Below, piece after piece: positions 1 to 10,107 of a DNA stretch of 64,000 nt (the stretch's first letter is position 1; every line of letters begins with the position of its first letter). The notes beneath the pieces were generated by a model that did not search any database, was not told the DNA's origin, and was given only the letters and a program-made list of their open reading frames with translations. Source of the DNA: Owenweeksia sp. (GTDB lineage: Bacteria > Bacteroidota > Bacteroidia > Flavobacteriales > Schleiferiaceae). Location: the NCBI GenBank assembly GCA_028285465.1, contig JANQPD010000023.1:111536-175535 (forward strand), given 5' to 3'. The translations under genes and the position numbers were made by a program.

Positions 1-16
1 AAAACAGGGGCTCGAC

Positions 17-922
17 TTAAGGAAAAAGCTGAACGGTCCGTTCATTCCCGGAGGCTACGATGCCATAACCGTTTTCCACATTAGAATGTACTTGTACGGG
101 CTCGCTAAAGAAATCATCATAGGTTTCAAAACCTGAAAGGCTTTTTTCAAAGAGATAATAGTCTTCGGTAATGTTGATCACCTCTAAAACCAGCGCGGTC
201 GTTTCGCGGTCCTCTATAGGAGGTATTTCTATTTCCAGGATCTTTTGTCCGTTTTTAAAGCGGGTATCGGTTAAATAGCCCACAAACGTTTTGAGCCGGG
301 TAGGCAGCTGCCCTTCATTTATTTCCAACTCAAAAACCTCTAACGTAGGATCTTTGGTAGTAAAGGGCACAATTAAGCTGTTTTCTATATTGATGCTGCG
401 TGTACGGAGCATGTACCAGTTATCTTCATTGGGAATATCCGTGATCTGTACCCGGTAAACGCTATTGCTGTGGTCAAAAAAGATCCGTTGTGCTTCAGGT
501 GGTTGAGGCATGGTGGTTTCGCCGGATATAGGGGGGTAGCCGTCTTTACTCACTTCTAATCGGTAGGTACGGTTTGCATTTGCGCTAGCTGTTAGGGTTG
601 TAGCGTATTTATATATGGGTGTAATTCTGCCGTTTAGGGGATTCTCGTAAGTGGCTACAAAATAAGGCTGCAGTTCAGCCCGCAATACATCGTCTTCATA
701 AAGCTGTACGACACAATCATCTGGTATACCGGGGCGCTGACTGCCTATAGCACGTGAGGTGGTGCTTATCAATACGGAGATGCTATCGCGAGCAAAAATA
801 CGGGTGTCCATGCTGAGGGTAGGCCCGGGATAGGACAGGTCGTAGTCCAGCACCTTTTCACATGCTGAGCTTAAAGACAAGAGAATAAGAAGCAATAGTA
901 CAGAAGATAAAGGCCTTTTCAT
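17..922 (-). CDS. DUF4249 family outer membrane lipoprotein (third copy)
   Basis: A 301-residue lipoprotein. The N-terminus is a signal peptide ending in a lipobox (LSSAC, Cys near residue 21), so the protein is probably lipid-anchored. The rest matches the DUF4249 pattern of this phylum: a short beta-rich N-terminal stretch, an extraction-type SGET motif near residue 135, and the C-terminal motif FFSEPVQVHSN followed by NGYGIVASG. It begins 2 nt after the receptor gene at 925-3252, so the two form one unit. DUF4249 proteins are usually encoded beside TonB receptors and may act as surface partners in substrate capture; that role is inference. It is the last gene of the array and is clearly paralogous to the proteins at 3480-4370 and 6742-7614. 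Confidence 0.88.
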   Translation of the reverse strand: MKRPLSSVLLLLILLSLSSACEKVLDYDLSYPGPTLSMDTRIFARDSISVLISTTSRAIGSQRPGIPDDCVVQLYEDDVLRAELQPYFVATYENPLNGRITPIYKYATTLTASANANRTYRLEVSKDGYPPISGETTMPQPPEAQRIFFDHSNSVYRVQITDIPNEDNWYMLRTRSINIENSLIVPFTTKDPTLEVFELEINEGQLPTRLKTFVGYLTDTRFKNGQKILEIEIPPIEDRETTALVLEVINITEDYYLFEKSLSGFETYDDFFSEPVQVHSNVENGYGIVASGNERTVQLFP

Positions 923-924
923 GC

Positions 925-3252
925 TTAAAACTTAAAGATGTAGGATACTGAGGGAATAATAGGGAAGAGGCTTACCTGCACTACTTGCCGCTCTTCGGCT
1001 ATAAGGTCCTCTTGTACGCTCAGGTAATAGGGGTTTTGCCGGCTATAAGCGTTATAAATGCTAATGTTCCAGGTACGCCGGCCCCATCGGGTCTTTTTGT
1101 GAAAATTGATCCCCAGGTCTAAGCGGTGGTAGGCAGGCATGCGTGCGGCGTTTCTGCGGCTAAACCGGTCTACTTCAAAAACACCCAAAGGATTAAAGCG
1201 GTTGTTTACGAAAAAGCTGGCGGTAGGCGCAGTAAAGGCATTGCCGCTCCCGAATACCCAGGTAAGCCCGGCATCCATTTTTTTACTGAATGTATGGTTT
1301 ACCACCAAGCTGATGTCGTGCCTGCGATCATATTTATAGGGAAATCGAAAACCTTCGTTGAGATTGGGGAATTGCCGGGTACTATAGGCCAGGGTGTACG
1401 CCAGCCAGCCGGTGGTCTTTCCCTGGTTACGCCTCAACAAAAACTCAATCCCGTACATTTCTCCCTTTCCGCCTGTTTCTACATTGTCTTGCCAATCTGC
1501 AGTAGATAAAAAGGAGGCGCCTTCTTTATAATCGATCAGGTCAGACATCCACTTGTAATAGCCTTCTACGGAAAGCTCCCATTCATCGTTAAAGAAATTG
1601 CGCACACTACCCAAGGCTATTTGTTCGGAACGCTGGGGCTTTATTTTTTCGGTAGAAGAAACCCACAGGTCTGTGGGTAGCCCGATACCGCTGTTGCTCA
1701 ACAGGTGTACAAATTGGTTCATATAGGCGTAGGATCCTTTCAGGGACCAGTTTGAAGTAAGCAGGTAGCGGGCGGAAAGCCTGGGCTGTAAGGAAGGGTA
1801 ATCTGCTTCGTGCAAAAAATAACGGGCATAGTTTAGGCCCAGGTTAACACGCAAACGTTTGTTTACTTTCCAGTCATCCTCCAGGTACACGACCAGGTCG
1901 TTGGTATAAATAGGTCTGGAAAGGTTGAGAATGCTGTCAATATTGTTGCCGTTCAACCTGTCTCGTATTTGTGCCACACTGGGTTTAAAAATGTGGTAGG
2001 TATAACCGGCTCCCATTTTAAGGGTATGCTTTGCGTTGAGCACATAATCGAGGTCATAACGCAGGCCGTTATCACGTATAAGCGAAGAATATTCAAAAGA
2101 AAAAGCGGCTGTGTTACCAGATAGGGCAATAACCTCTTCGGCTCCCACCAAAAAACGGTATTGTGTATAGGTAGCGCTTAGGTTGCCAAAAAGCTTATCG
2201 GAGAAAAGGTGGTTCCAGCGCAGGGAGCCGGTATAATTGCCCCAGCGCAGGTAGTTTTCAAAACTGTTTTCCCTACCGCTTACCGGGTTTTCAACGTATT
2301 TGATGTTGAAATCATCCAAACCGGTATAGAAACTTAGGTATAGCCGGTCTTTACGGGAAAAATTGTGGTTGAGCTTAAAGTTGAGATCTGCAAAATAGTA
2401 GCCGAATTCGGTATCGTCCGGTAAAAAGGGACGGGTGAAGAGATCGTAATAGGTCCTCCTGCCGGAAAGCATAAAAGAAGTTTTATCCTTTACCAATGGG
2501 CCTTCCAGGGTAAGCTTACTGGAAATAAGCCCGATGGACCCCTCCCCGTGAAAAGCTTTCATATTCCCTTCCTTAAGGTCAATTTCGAGTACGGAACTAA
2601 GGCGCCCTGAGAAGCGTGCAGGAAAACCACCTTTAGTAAGCTGCACATTTTTGATCGCATCGGCATTGAATACCGAGAAAAAACCAAAAAGGTGTGAAGC
2701 ATTGTACACGGGAACACCATCTAGTAGGATCAGGTTTTGATCCGGGGAGCCACCGCGTACATAAAACCCGGTAGTGCCTTCATTTCCTCCTTGCACACCG
2801 GGCAATAGCTGAATGGTACGTATCACATCTACTTCACCCATAAAAGCGGGTATTTGCTTTACCTCCCTGGCCGAAAGCTTGAACGTGCTCATCTCCGTTT
2901 TTTGTGCTTTTATTTCTTTGGCCGTTACAGATACTTCGGCCAGGGCTTCGCTGGAAGACTCCAGTGCGATGTCAAGCTTGAGGTTTTGATTGCCTGCGAG
3001 TGTGAATTGCATAGGCGCATACCCCACATAGCTGACCATAAGCTGCAGGCTGTCTGCAGGTTTAGGTAACGTAAGGGAATAAAAGCCGTATGTATTGGTA
3101 GTTGTACCGGTGGTGGTGCCCGGCAAATATAGGTTTACGCCAATCAGGCGTTCGCCACTGGCGGCATCTTCTACAAATCCGCTTAGGGTTATGCTTTGTC
3201 CTGTAAGTCCGGCAACGTACAGGAAGGAAAAACAAAAGAGTATTGCTCTCAT
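925..3252 (-). CDS. TonB-dependent outer membrane receptor with CarboxypepD_reg-like domain (third copy)
   Basis: A 775-residue SusC/RagA-type receptor for energy-dependent uptake across the outer membrane. In order: signal peptide (about 1-19), a carboxypeptidase-regulatory-like domain (about 20-105), the TonB plug (about 130-250) with the motifs FYVRGGSPDQN, LLDGVPVYNASHLFG and GGFPARFSGRLSS, and a long beta-barrel ending in a terminal Phe as outer membrane proteins do. It has no STN domain, so it should transport without signalling to FecR. The plug and early barrel are nearly identical to the receptor at 4375-6708, showing a tandem duplication. A terminator at 3432-3462 separates it from the upstream genes, so it probably has its own promoter in 3253-3431, where I see only one-mismatch TAnnTTTG candidates. 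The substrate is unknown. Confidence 0.93.
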   Translation of the reverse strand: MRAILFCFSFLYVAGLTGQSITLSGFVEDAASGERLIGVNLYLPGTTTGTTTNTYGFYSLTLPKPADSLQLMVSYVGYAPMQFTLAGNQNLKLDIALESSSEALAEVSVTAKEIKAQKTEMSTFKLSAREVKQIPAFMGEVDVIRTIQLLPGVQGGNEGTTGFYVRGGSPDQNLILLDGVPVYNASHLFGFFSVFNADAIKNVQLTKGGFPARFSGRLSSVLEIDLKEGNMKAFHGEGSIGLISSKLTLEGPLVKDKTSFMLSGRRTYYDLFTRPFLPDDTEFGYYFADLNFKLNHNFSRKDRLYLSFYTGLDDFNIKYVENPVSGRENSFENYLRWGNYTGSLRWNHLFSDKLFGNLSATYTQYRFLVGAEEVIALSGNTAAFSFEYSSLIRDNGLRYDLDYVLNAKHTLKMGAGYTYHIFKPSVAQIRDRLNGNNIDSILNLSRPIYTNDLVVYLEDDWKVNKRLRVNLGLNYARYFLHEADYPSLQPRLSARYLLTSNWSLKGSYAYMNQFVHLLSNSGIGLPTDLWVSSTEKIKPQRSEQIALGSVRNFFNDEWELSVEGYYKWMSDLIDYKEGASFLSTADWQDNVETGGKGEMYGIEFLLRRNQGKTTGWLAYTLAYSTRQFPNLNEGFRFPYKYDRRHDISLVVNHTFSKKMDAGLTWVFGSGNAFTAPTASFFVNNRFNPLGVFEVDRFSRRNAARMPAYHRLDLGINFHKKTRWGRRTWNISIYNAYSRQNPYYLSVQEDLIAEERQVVQVSLFPIIPSVSYIFKF

Positions 3253-3431
3253 GAATCAAATGGGCAGCTGGGGTTAGCTTATAAATTTCCAGGGGAAACG
3301 GCCACGCAAAAGTTTCGTGATAAAAGGTAACAAAAGTGAAATGGTGAAGTGGGTTTAATGCTAAGCTAAGTTTAACAAATGGTCAATATTTTTAATGCAT
3401 TTTCAAAAAAGCTTTATCAGGATGTTTTTGC

Positions 3432-3462
3432 AAAAAAAAAGCCCACGGTCAAACCGTGGGCT
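3432..3462 (-). terminator. Rho-independent terminator after the second DUF4249 gene
   Basis: A perfect 10-bp stem (AGCCCACGGT, 3440-3449, with its complement 3453-3462), a 3-nt loop, and nine A on the plus strand at 3432-3440, which is a U-tract for minus-strand transcripts. It lies just after the stop of 3480-4370 and so ends that transcript ahead of the third receptor pair. Confidence 0.88.
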
Positions 3463-3479
3463 ATGCTGGCAAAAAGCGT

Positions 3480-4370
3480 TTACCTGGGCAGTTCAACCTG
3501 GGAAGCCGCTCCACTGGCTACCACCCCGTATCCATTGGAAATGTTGCTGTAGATCTGGGCTGGCTCGCTGAAAAAGTCGTCTGAATTAAGGTAAGCAGAA
3601 TAGGTAAGCCTGAAGCGATAATAATCTTCCGTAATGCGTATTACCTGGAAGTATAGCTCGTCCTGTTCCTCACCGGGAAGGGATATCCCAAAGTCAAGCT
3701 GTTTGGTGCCATCCCTGAAGTACTCATCGGATAAAAAGGCCTCATCTGTATAAACATCCTGATCGGGATCGAACGGGTCGTTATAATAATCGAATGTTTC
3801 TACGGTAGGATCGGAGAGGATCATAGTGGCCAGTTCAAAAGTACCTCCCGCTCTCTTATAGTAGGCCCTTAGCAGATACCAGTCGTCACCTCCTTGGGCA
3901 TCTTCTATCCTGACCCGGTACCTCTCCCGGTTAGCGTCATATGTTACGTAGCTTACGTTGACGGGCTCTACCACAGAGGTTTCCCCTTTAATGGTTTGAA
4001 AGCCGCTTTTGGAAGCTTCCAGGCGGTAGTTTTTGCCTGATTGCACAATTGCCTGGCTATGATACAGGTAGATATCCTGGGTTGTTCCGCGCCCGTTCGG
4101 ATCGTAATAAGTTTGGTAGAATTGAGGTTCCAATGTATCGGTAAGTATATTGTTTTCAAACAGGTATACTGTATAGTCGTCAGATGCTTTAGGAGAAGCG
4201 GCATCCAGGGAGTACACAGACTCTCCCACTAAAGCGGTTATGGTATTTCCGCTCAGGAGTAAAGCCTCCATGGTAAGCTTATTGCCGGGATCGGGAATTT
4301 TATAGTCGGTAAGGATCTTTTCGCAGCTTAAAAGCGCAAGGAGCGGAAGAAGATACATTGCTTTTTTCAT
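3480..4370 (-). CDS. DUF4249 family outer membrane lipoprotein (second copy)
   Basis: A 296-residue lipoprotein with a short signal peptide and lipobox (LALLSC, Cys near residue 16). It shares the DUF4249 layout with its two neighbours, including the SGF..IKGETS segment near residue 125, DDWYLLRAYY, and the C-terminal FFSEPAQIYSN and NGYGVVASG motifs. It follows its receptor (4375-6708) by 4 nt, which implies co-translation and a shared substrate. Its closest relative in the window is the copy at 17-922. The exact biochemical role of DUF4249 is not known; a surface accessory to the TonB receptor is the usual inference. Confidence 0.88.
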   Translation of the reverse strand: MKKAMYLLPLLALLSCEKILTDYKIPDPGNKLTMEALLLSGNTITALVGESVYSLDAASPKASDDYTVYLFENNILTDTLEPQFYQTYYDPNGRGTTQDIYLYHSQAIVQSGKNYRLEASKSGFQTIKGETSVVEPVNVSYVTYDANRERYRVRIEDAQGGDDWYLLRAYYKRAGGTFELATMILSDPTVETFDYYNDPFDPDQDVYTDEAFLSDEYFRDGTKQLDFGISLPGEEQDELYFQVIRITEDYYRFRLTYSAYLNSDDFFSEPAQIYSNISNGYGVVASGAASQVELPR

Positions 4371-4374
4371 AAGG

Positions 4375-6708
4375 CTAAAAGTTAAAACTATAAGAGATTG
4401 AAGGAATAATAGGGAAGAGGCTCACCTGGTACACGTTTCTTGCCCCGGTATCGTAATCGGTCCTCAAGTAAAGAAAATAGGGGTTTTGCCGGCTGTAGGC
4501 ATTGTAGGCGCTTATGTTCCAGACACTTTCTCCCCAACGTGTTTTTTTGCGGAAATTGAATCCTATATCCAGGCGGTGGTAAGCCGGCATGCGCAAGCCG
4601 TTGCGTTCGCTGTAGCGGTCTACCGCATCCACATTCCCACTGAAAGAGCCGCCCAGGAAATATTTGGCTACCGGGGCGGTAAAGGTGTTTCCGGTACCGT
4701 ATACCCAGGTTAGGCCCATGTCGAAGCGATCTGAAAATTTGTGGTTTACCACCACGCTTATATCGTGTCTGCGGTCATATTTGTAGGGATAGGTATTTCC
4801 CTGGTTGATGTTGTCGAACTGGCGATTGGTCCAGGCGAGTGTATAGCCTATCCAACCGGTGGTTTTCCCTTTGTTTTTCCTGATCAGGAACTCAACTCCG
4901 TACGCCTGACCCCTGCCATCGGTCTCCACGGTATTTTGCCAGTCTGTGGTAGAAAGAAAAGAAGCACCCTCTTTATAATCGATTAGGTTATCCATCCATT
5001 TATAATATGCCTCTACAGAAAACTCGAACATATTGCCCCGTACATTTCGTGTGCTCCCTATGGCAATTTGCTGGGATATCTGAGGCCTTACTTTCTCAGT
5101 AGAAGAAACCCATAGATCGGTAGGTAGCCCGATGCCGTTATTGCTAAGCAGGTGAATGTACTGGTTCATGTACGCATAAGAGGCCTTTACCGACCAGTCA
5201 TCACGCAACAGGTACCGTCCCGAAAAACGGGGCTGCAGGGAGTGGTAGAAGGCTTCGCTGGTGAAATACAGGTTGTAATTGAGCCCGTAATTGATGCGGA
5301 GCTTATCGTTCACTATGAAGTCATCTTCCACATACAGCACTCCTTCGTTGGCATAAATGGGCTGTGAGAGGTTTAGGATGCTGTCTATTTTCCTGCCGTC
5401 AAATTCATCGGCTATCTGCGCTACCCCGGGTTTGAAGATGTGGTAGGTATAAGCGGCCCCCATTTTAAGCGTATGCTTATTGTTGAGCACATAATCCATG
5501 TCGTAGCGCAGGCCGTAATCCCGGATCAGGGAGGAGTATTCAAAGCCGAAATTCCTGGTTTCCCCACCCGGTTCGGATAAGGTTTCCTCGGCACCAAGGC
5601 TAAGCCTGTATTGCGTATAGCTGGCGGTGAGGTTGCCAAAGAGCTTATCGGAAAACAGGTGGTTCCAACGAGTGGAACCCGTATAGTTGCCCCACTTCAG
5701 GAAGGTTTCAAATGCATCTTCCTGGCTGCCACCCGAAAAACCGCTTTCTTTATAGCGGGTAAAAAATTTATCCAGGCCGGTGTAAAAGCTTACATATACC
5801 CGGTCTTTGCGTGAAAAATGGTGATTCAGCTTTACGTTTACATCCGTAAAGTAATATCCTCCGTCCGTATTGTCAGGCAGAAACGGCCTTACCAACAAAT
5901 CGTAATACGTTCTGCGCCCGGAGAGCATAAAAGAGGTTTTATCCTTTACCAGCGGGCCTTCCAGGGTAAGCTTTGAGGCGATAAGGCCTATAGAGCCTTC
6001 TCCGTGAAATTCCCGCATGTTTCCTTCCTTAAGGTCTATTTCGAGCACGGAGCTTAAGCGCCCGGAAAAACGAGCGGGAAAGCCTCCTTTGGTGAGCTGT
6101 ACATTTTTAATGGCATCTGCATTGAATACGGAAAAGAAACCGAACAGGTGAGAGGCATTGTATACAGGTACGCCATCGAGCAGGATCAGGTTTTGATCGG
6201 GAGATCCGCCCCTAACGTAAAAACCGGTAGTACCTTCTCCACCGCTTTGCACCCCCGGAAGCAGTTGTATGGCACGAATCACGTCTACCTCGCCTAAAAA
6301 GGCAGGGATCTGTTTTATTTCTTTGGAACTAAGTGTGAAAGTGCTCATTTGCGTTTTTTGCGCCTGTATCTCTTCCGCCACCACCAAAGCCTCTTCCAAT
6401 TGGATACTGGCAGGGGAAAGTGCTACGTCAAGGATATAATCCCGGTTGGCACTTATGCGAAAGCGTTTGCTTTCATACCCTAAATAGCTTACTGTTACGT
6501 TTAGGCTATCGGTTTCCGGTTCTATGCTGAGCGAATAAAAGCCATAGGTATTTGAAGCGGTGCCCGAAGTAGTACCGGGTATAAATACATTTACACCAAT
6601 CAGGCGTTCCTTACTGGCCGCGTCTTCAATAAAGCCACTTATGGTAATGGTTTTAGCGGCTAGGGAGGAGCTACAGACCATGCAGAACCAACAAATTGCT
6701 TTCTTCAT
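4375..6708 (-). CDS. TonB-dependent outer membrane receptor with CarboxypepD_reg-like domain (second copy)
   Basis: A 777-residue receptor with signal peptide (about 1-18), carboxypeptidase-regulatory-like domain (about 20-105), TonB plug (about 130-250) and beta-barrel ending in Phe. From the GEVDVIRAIQLLPGVQ segment through SFMLSGRRTYYDL it is almost the same protein as 925-3252, while the extracellular-loop parts of the barrel differ, as expected when duplicated receptors diverge in ligand preference. It lacks an STN domain. It lies 33 nt after the DUF4249 gene at 6742-7614 with no terminator in between, so it is probably read through from the sigma/FecR-headed transcript. Confidence 0.93.
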   Translation of the reverse strand: MKKAICWFCMVCSSSLAAKTITISGFIEDAASKERLIGVNVFIPGTTSGTASNTYGFYSLSIEPETDSLNVTVSYLGYESKRFRISANRDYILDVALSPASIQLEEALVVAEEIQAQKTQMSTFTLSSKEIKQIPAFLGEVDVIRAIQLLPGVQSGGEGTTGFYVRGGSPDQNLILLDGVPVYNASHLFGFFSVFNADAIKNVQLTKGGFPARFSGRLSSVLEIDLKEGNMREFHGEGSIGLIASKLTLEGPLVKDKTSFMLSGRRTYYDLLVRPFLPDNTDGGYYFTDVNVKLNHHFSRKDRVYVSFYTGLDKFFTRYKESGFSGGSQEDAFETFLKWGNYTGSTRWNHLFSDKLFGNLTASYTQYRLSLGAEETLSEPGGETRNFGFEYSSLIRDYGLRYDMDYVLNNKHTLKMGAAYTYHIFKPGVAQIADEFDGRKIDSILNLSQPIYANEGVLYVEDDFIVNDKLRINYGLNYNLYFTSEAFYHSLQPRFSGRYLLRDDWSVKASYAYMNQYIHLLSNNGIGLPTDLWVSSTEKVRPQISQQIAIGSTRNVRGNMFEFSVEAYYKWMDNLIDYKEGASFLSTTDWQNTVETDGRGQAYGVEFLIRKNKGKTTGWIGYTLAWTNRQFDNINQGNTYPYKYDRRHDISVVVNHKFSDRFDMGLTWVYGTGNTFTAPVAKYFLGGSFSGNVDAVDRYSERNGLRMPAYHRLDIGFNFRKKTRWGESVWNISAYNAYSRQNPYFLYLRTDYDTGARNVYQVSLFPIIPSISYSFNF

Positions 6709-6741
6709 ATTGAGTGTGGGTTTAAGGGATGGTATACGATT

Positions 6742-7614
6742 TTATCGGTTAACGCGTATTTCGGTTTTGTGGGCACAGGCGACAATGCCGTAGCCATTTT
6801 TGACGTTGCTATGCAGGTTTCCCTGGTCTGAAAACAGGGGAACGTCTGCTTCCTGGGTGCCTTTACTCACTTCATGCCGGTAATAATCTGAACTCACCTG
6901 TAAGATCCTGAAAACGATTTCTCCCGACAGGTCAAATTGTGCCGAATAACGGAAGTTGAACGCTCTTTGCCCGCTGTTTTCATTTTTTAGGTAGTATCGA
7001 ATCCCTTCCGGAAGGGAAGCCCCCGTATAAATGTATCCGGAAGATTCCTGGACCAACATTTCCGGGTCTGATGTGGAAAGGTTTAAGAAAAGACGCTCGT
7101 TTTCCCTATCAAGGTAACAGTCAAACAAGTAATAAGCAGGTACGGATTGGTTTATTAAGCTAAAGCTGATTTGCTTTTCAACGGTATCGATTACCAGATG
7201 AAGCGGTTCCGGCTTTCCCGGAACCCGGTCGCTTCCCTCTACATCCGGGAAACCCTCGACAGAGGCCTTAATCGTATAAAGCGCCCTATCGTTAAGGGGC
7301 TTTCCTGAGGTGTATAAAAAATAGGTTGAATCAAATAACCCTCCCGACTCAACTGCTTTAGGTTGAAGCGTATCTATGAGCAATTGGTTTTCAAATAGGT
7401 AAATGCGCGCACTATCACTCAATACGGGGGTGGCGTTCGACCAAAAGGGTGCGGAAATACCCGCCAGTACTTTTATGCTGTCTCCGACAATTAATTTGGC
7501 GTCCAGGACTATTTTAGGTTTTTCCTCAGGTAATGGAAAATCCAGGGTTTTGGTGCAGGCACCAAGCACCAGGAAGGCACAGAAAATGCTTACTCGGTTA
7601 AAACTCAAAGCCAT
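6742..7614 (-). CDS. DUF4249 family outer membrane lipoprotein (first copy)
   Basis: A 290-residue lipoprotein with signal peptide and lipobox (LVLGAC, Cys near residue 20). It is the most divergent of the three DUF4249 proteins but keeps the family ending: a YRHEV..GTQ segment, LFSDQGNLHSN, and NGYGIVACA. Its start lies 17 nt inside the end of the upstream receptor gene (7598-10105), so translation of the two is probably coupled. It belongs with the STN-bearing receptor and is therefore the member most directly tied to the FecR/sigma circuit. Confidence 0.86.
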   Translation of the reverse strand: MALSFNRVSIFCAFLVLGACTKTLDFPLPEEKPKIVLDAKLIVGDSIKVLAGISAPFWSNATPVLSDSARIYLFENQLLIDTLQPKAVESGGLFDSTYFLYTSGKPLNDRALYTIKASVEGFPDVEGSDRVPGKPEPLHLVIDTVEKQISFSLINQSVPAYYLFDCYLDRENERLFLNLSTSDPEMLVQESSGYIYTGASLPEGIRYYLKNENSGQRAFNFRYSAQFDLSGEIVFRILQVSSDYYRHEVSKGTQEADVPLFSDQGNLHSNVKNGYGIVACAHKTEIRVNR

Positions 7615-10105
7615 ACGTTATTGAAGGTATGATGGGAAAGAGACTCAGTTGTTCCACCCTGTTTTGGTTGTTTGCAGTAACCACTTCCAGGTAGAAGGGA
7701 TTTTGCCTGTTGTAGGCATTGTATAGGCCTACACTCCAGGTGCGCTGCCCCCACCGGGTACGTTTTTTAAAATGCGCGCTCAGGTCGAGCCTGTGATAGG
7801 CCGGGTACCGTAGGCTATTGCGCGAAGCGTAGTCCGTATGTAAAGTTACTCCACCGGTATTGGGATCGATCAGGTAATAGGTGCTGGTGGGCAAGCTAAA
7901 GGCCTGTCCGGTAGCGTATACCCAGTTTACGCCCAGCTCAAATTTTTCGGAAAAGCGATGGTTAAATACGATGCTTATGTTATGCCTCCTGTCGTATTTA
8001 AAAGGGTAAAAAGCACCCCTGTTGATGTTTTCAAACTGCCTTTCAGACTTTGAAAGGGTATAGGAGATCCAACCGGTGGTTTTCCCTTCCAGGCGCTTCA
8101 AAAAGAGCTCCATGCCATACGCCCGTCCTAAACCATGGGTTTCTATAGCGTTTTCCCAATCACCTGAGGTAAGGTAGCTGGCCCCGTTTTTATAAGCAAT
8201 AAGATTGCTGAGCCATTTGTAATACACCTCGCCTGAGACTTCCCACTTTCCTCCGCCAAAATGATGGAAACTGCCAAAAGCGAGTTGTTCAGAACGTTGG
8301 GGAGCCACGTTGGCAGTAGAGGACACCCATAGGTCGGTAGGTAAACCAACCCCCTGGTTGGTGAGGAGGTGTATGGGCTGGGCCATGTTGGCATAAGAAG
8401 CTTTGAGCGACCAGTTTTGCTTTACGCTATAGCGGGCGGCAAGGCGGGGCTGGAGGTAATGGTATAGCTTGCCTCCCGGGTAATAGACAGAGTAGTGCAG
8501 TCCTGCGTTTACTTTCCATCTGGCGTTGATGGCCCAGTCATCTTCTGCGTAGATGTAGAGATCGTGGGCATTGATATTACTGGAAGAAGCCTGCTGGTTA
8601 AGCTCTTCCGTCTGAAAGATTCCGGGACTTGTTTGATGGTAGGTATAGTTAAGTCCAAATCTGCTTTTGTGCTGCACAAACTGTTGCCACTCAAAATCAT
8701 ATTTTAAACCGTAGTCTTCTATGGCGCTTTTATAACTGAAATCCGGCGCACCGTTTCCGGAAATGCCGCTTCCGGTAAGAAACCTGTACCGGCTATAGGT
8801 GGCGGTAAGGTTTCCAAAAAGGGTTTCGTTTAAAATACGGTTCCAGCGCAGGGCTACCGTGCGGTTTCCCCACTTTACATCAAAGGGATCGGCAACTCCG
8901 AATGCCGAGGCATCGTTTACTCCCAGTGCATCCCGGCCGGAATAAAAGCTCAGGTAAAGCCGGTCTTTCTCATTTATGAGGTAGTTCAGCTTTGCGTTTA
9001 CATCATTGAAGAAGTAGTTAAACGGTATATTGGGGTTTACAGCTCTGGCGATCAGGTCCCAGTAGGTTCTGCGTCCCGAAAGCATAAAGCTCATTTTGTT
9101 TTTTATGATCGGTCCTTCCAGCATAAGCCTGCTGGCAACCAGGCCAATGGAGCCAGACCCGTGGTACTCGTTCAGGTTGCCCTCTTTCATGTCAATGCTC
9201 AGCACCGAGCTGAGCCTTCCGCCAAAACGGGCCGGGAACCCTCCTTTTATGAGGGAAATGCTTTTGATTGCCTCCGCATTGAATACGGAAAAGAAACCAA
9301 ATAAGTGGGAGGCGTTGTACACGGGTACGCCATCTAAAAGCAAGAGGTTTTGATCCGGGCTGCCCCCCCGTACAATAAGACCTGCTGTTCCTTCCGTTCC
9401 AACCTGTACCCCGGGCAAGGTTTGTACCGTTTTCAGGATATCTACTTCCCCGAGGAAGGCGGGCGTACCTTTGGCAAATTCAGGGCTAAACGAGGCTTCG
9501 CTCATCTGCGTAAAATCGGTGGTAAGCACACGGGCATTGATTTCCACCGTAGGCAGTTGCAGAGGACTTGCCTGTAGCGAGAAGTCTACGGGGTTCTCTG
9601 TACTATACACCCACCTTTTTTCGTTTTTGTACCCCAGGGAAGAGGCAATAACCAACAAAGTATCCTTTACGTCAACGGTAAGCGAAAAATATCCAAAGGC
9701 ATTAGTGGTAGTGCCAATGTTTAAAGATGGGATATACACATGGGCACCCACCAGGCGTTCCCCGCTTTCCTTTTCTTCCACATAACCGTTTAGATTGCGT
9801 GTCTGCTCCTTAAGGATAGGGCTTATGATCACCTTATTTTTGCGGTAAATGAAGCGGTAGGCCTGTTCATCAAATAGCATGGACAACAATTTATGGAGTA
9901 CCGGATTGGCGTTGTCAAGCACTATCTCCTGTTGGTACACAGCCGAATTTGCATAACTCAATTGAACGCCACCGGCCCTTATGCTATCTATTACCTCCGT
10001 TGCGCTATAACGCCCGGGACTTATACGTATTACGTATTGCCTGTTCACCTGTGCCTGACAAAATACACAGGTGAGTATTCCGAATACCGCAAACAGGTGA
10101 CGCAT
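7598..10105 (-). CDS. TonB-dependent signalling receptor with STN domain (FecA/SusC-like, first copy)
   Basis: An 835-residue receptor, longer than its two paralogues by an STN (secretin/TonB short N-terminal) domain at about residues 20-95 placed after the signal peptide and before the carboxypeptidase-regulatory-like domain (about 100-185). The plug (about 205-330) has IVRGGSPDQNLLLLDG and GGFPARFGGRLSS, and the barrel ends in Phe. In FecA-type systems the STN domain is periplasmic and contacts FecR when ligand is bound. Its gene starts 2 nt after fecR stops, which matches that role. It is thus the sensor of this locus, while the other two receptors appear to be transport-only. The inducer is unknown. 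Confidence 0.93.
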   Translation of the reverse strand: MRHLFAVFGILTCVFCQAQVNRQYVIRISPGRYSATEVIDSIRAGGVQLSYANSAVYQQEIVLDNANPVLHKLLSMLFDEQAYRFIYRKNKVIISPILKEQTRNLNGYVEEKESGERLVGAHVYIPSLNIGTTTNAFGYFSLTVDVKDTLLVIASSLGYKNEKRWVYSTENPVDFSLQASPLQLPTVEINARVLTTDFTQMSEASFSPEFAKGTPAFLGEVDILKTVQTLPGVQVGTEGTAGLIVRGGSPDQNLLLLDGVPVYNASHLFGFFSVFNAEAIKSISLIKGGFPARFGGRLSSVLSIDMKEGNLNEYHGSGSIGLVASRLMLEGPIIKNKMSFMLSGRRTYWDLIARAVNPNIPFNYFFNDVNAKLNYLINEKDRLYLSFYSGRDALGVNDASAFGVADPFDVKWGNRTVALRWNRILNETLFGNLTATYSRYRFLTGSGISGNGAPDFSYKSAIEDYGLKYDFEWQQFVQHKSRFGLNYTYHQTSPGIFQTEELNQQASSSNINAHDLYIYAEDDWAINARWKVNAGLHYSVYYPGGKLYHYLQPRLAARYSVKQNWSLKASYANMAQPIHLLTNQGVGLPTDLWVSSTANVAPQRSEQLAFGSFHHFGGGKWEVSGEVYYKWLSNLIAYKNGASYLTSGDWENAIETHGLGRAYGMELFLKRLEGKTTGWISYTLSKSERQFENINRGAFYPFKYDRRHNISIVFNHRFSEKFELGVNWVYATGQAFSLPTSTYYLIDPNTGGVTLHTDYASRNSLRYPAYHRLDLSAHFKKRTRWGQRTWSVGLYNAYNRQNPFYLEVVTANNQNRVEQLSLFPIIPSITYGFEF

Positions 10106-10107
10106 GT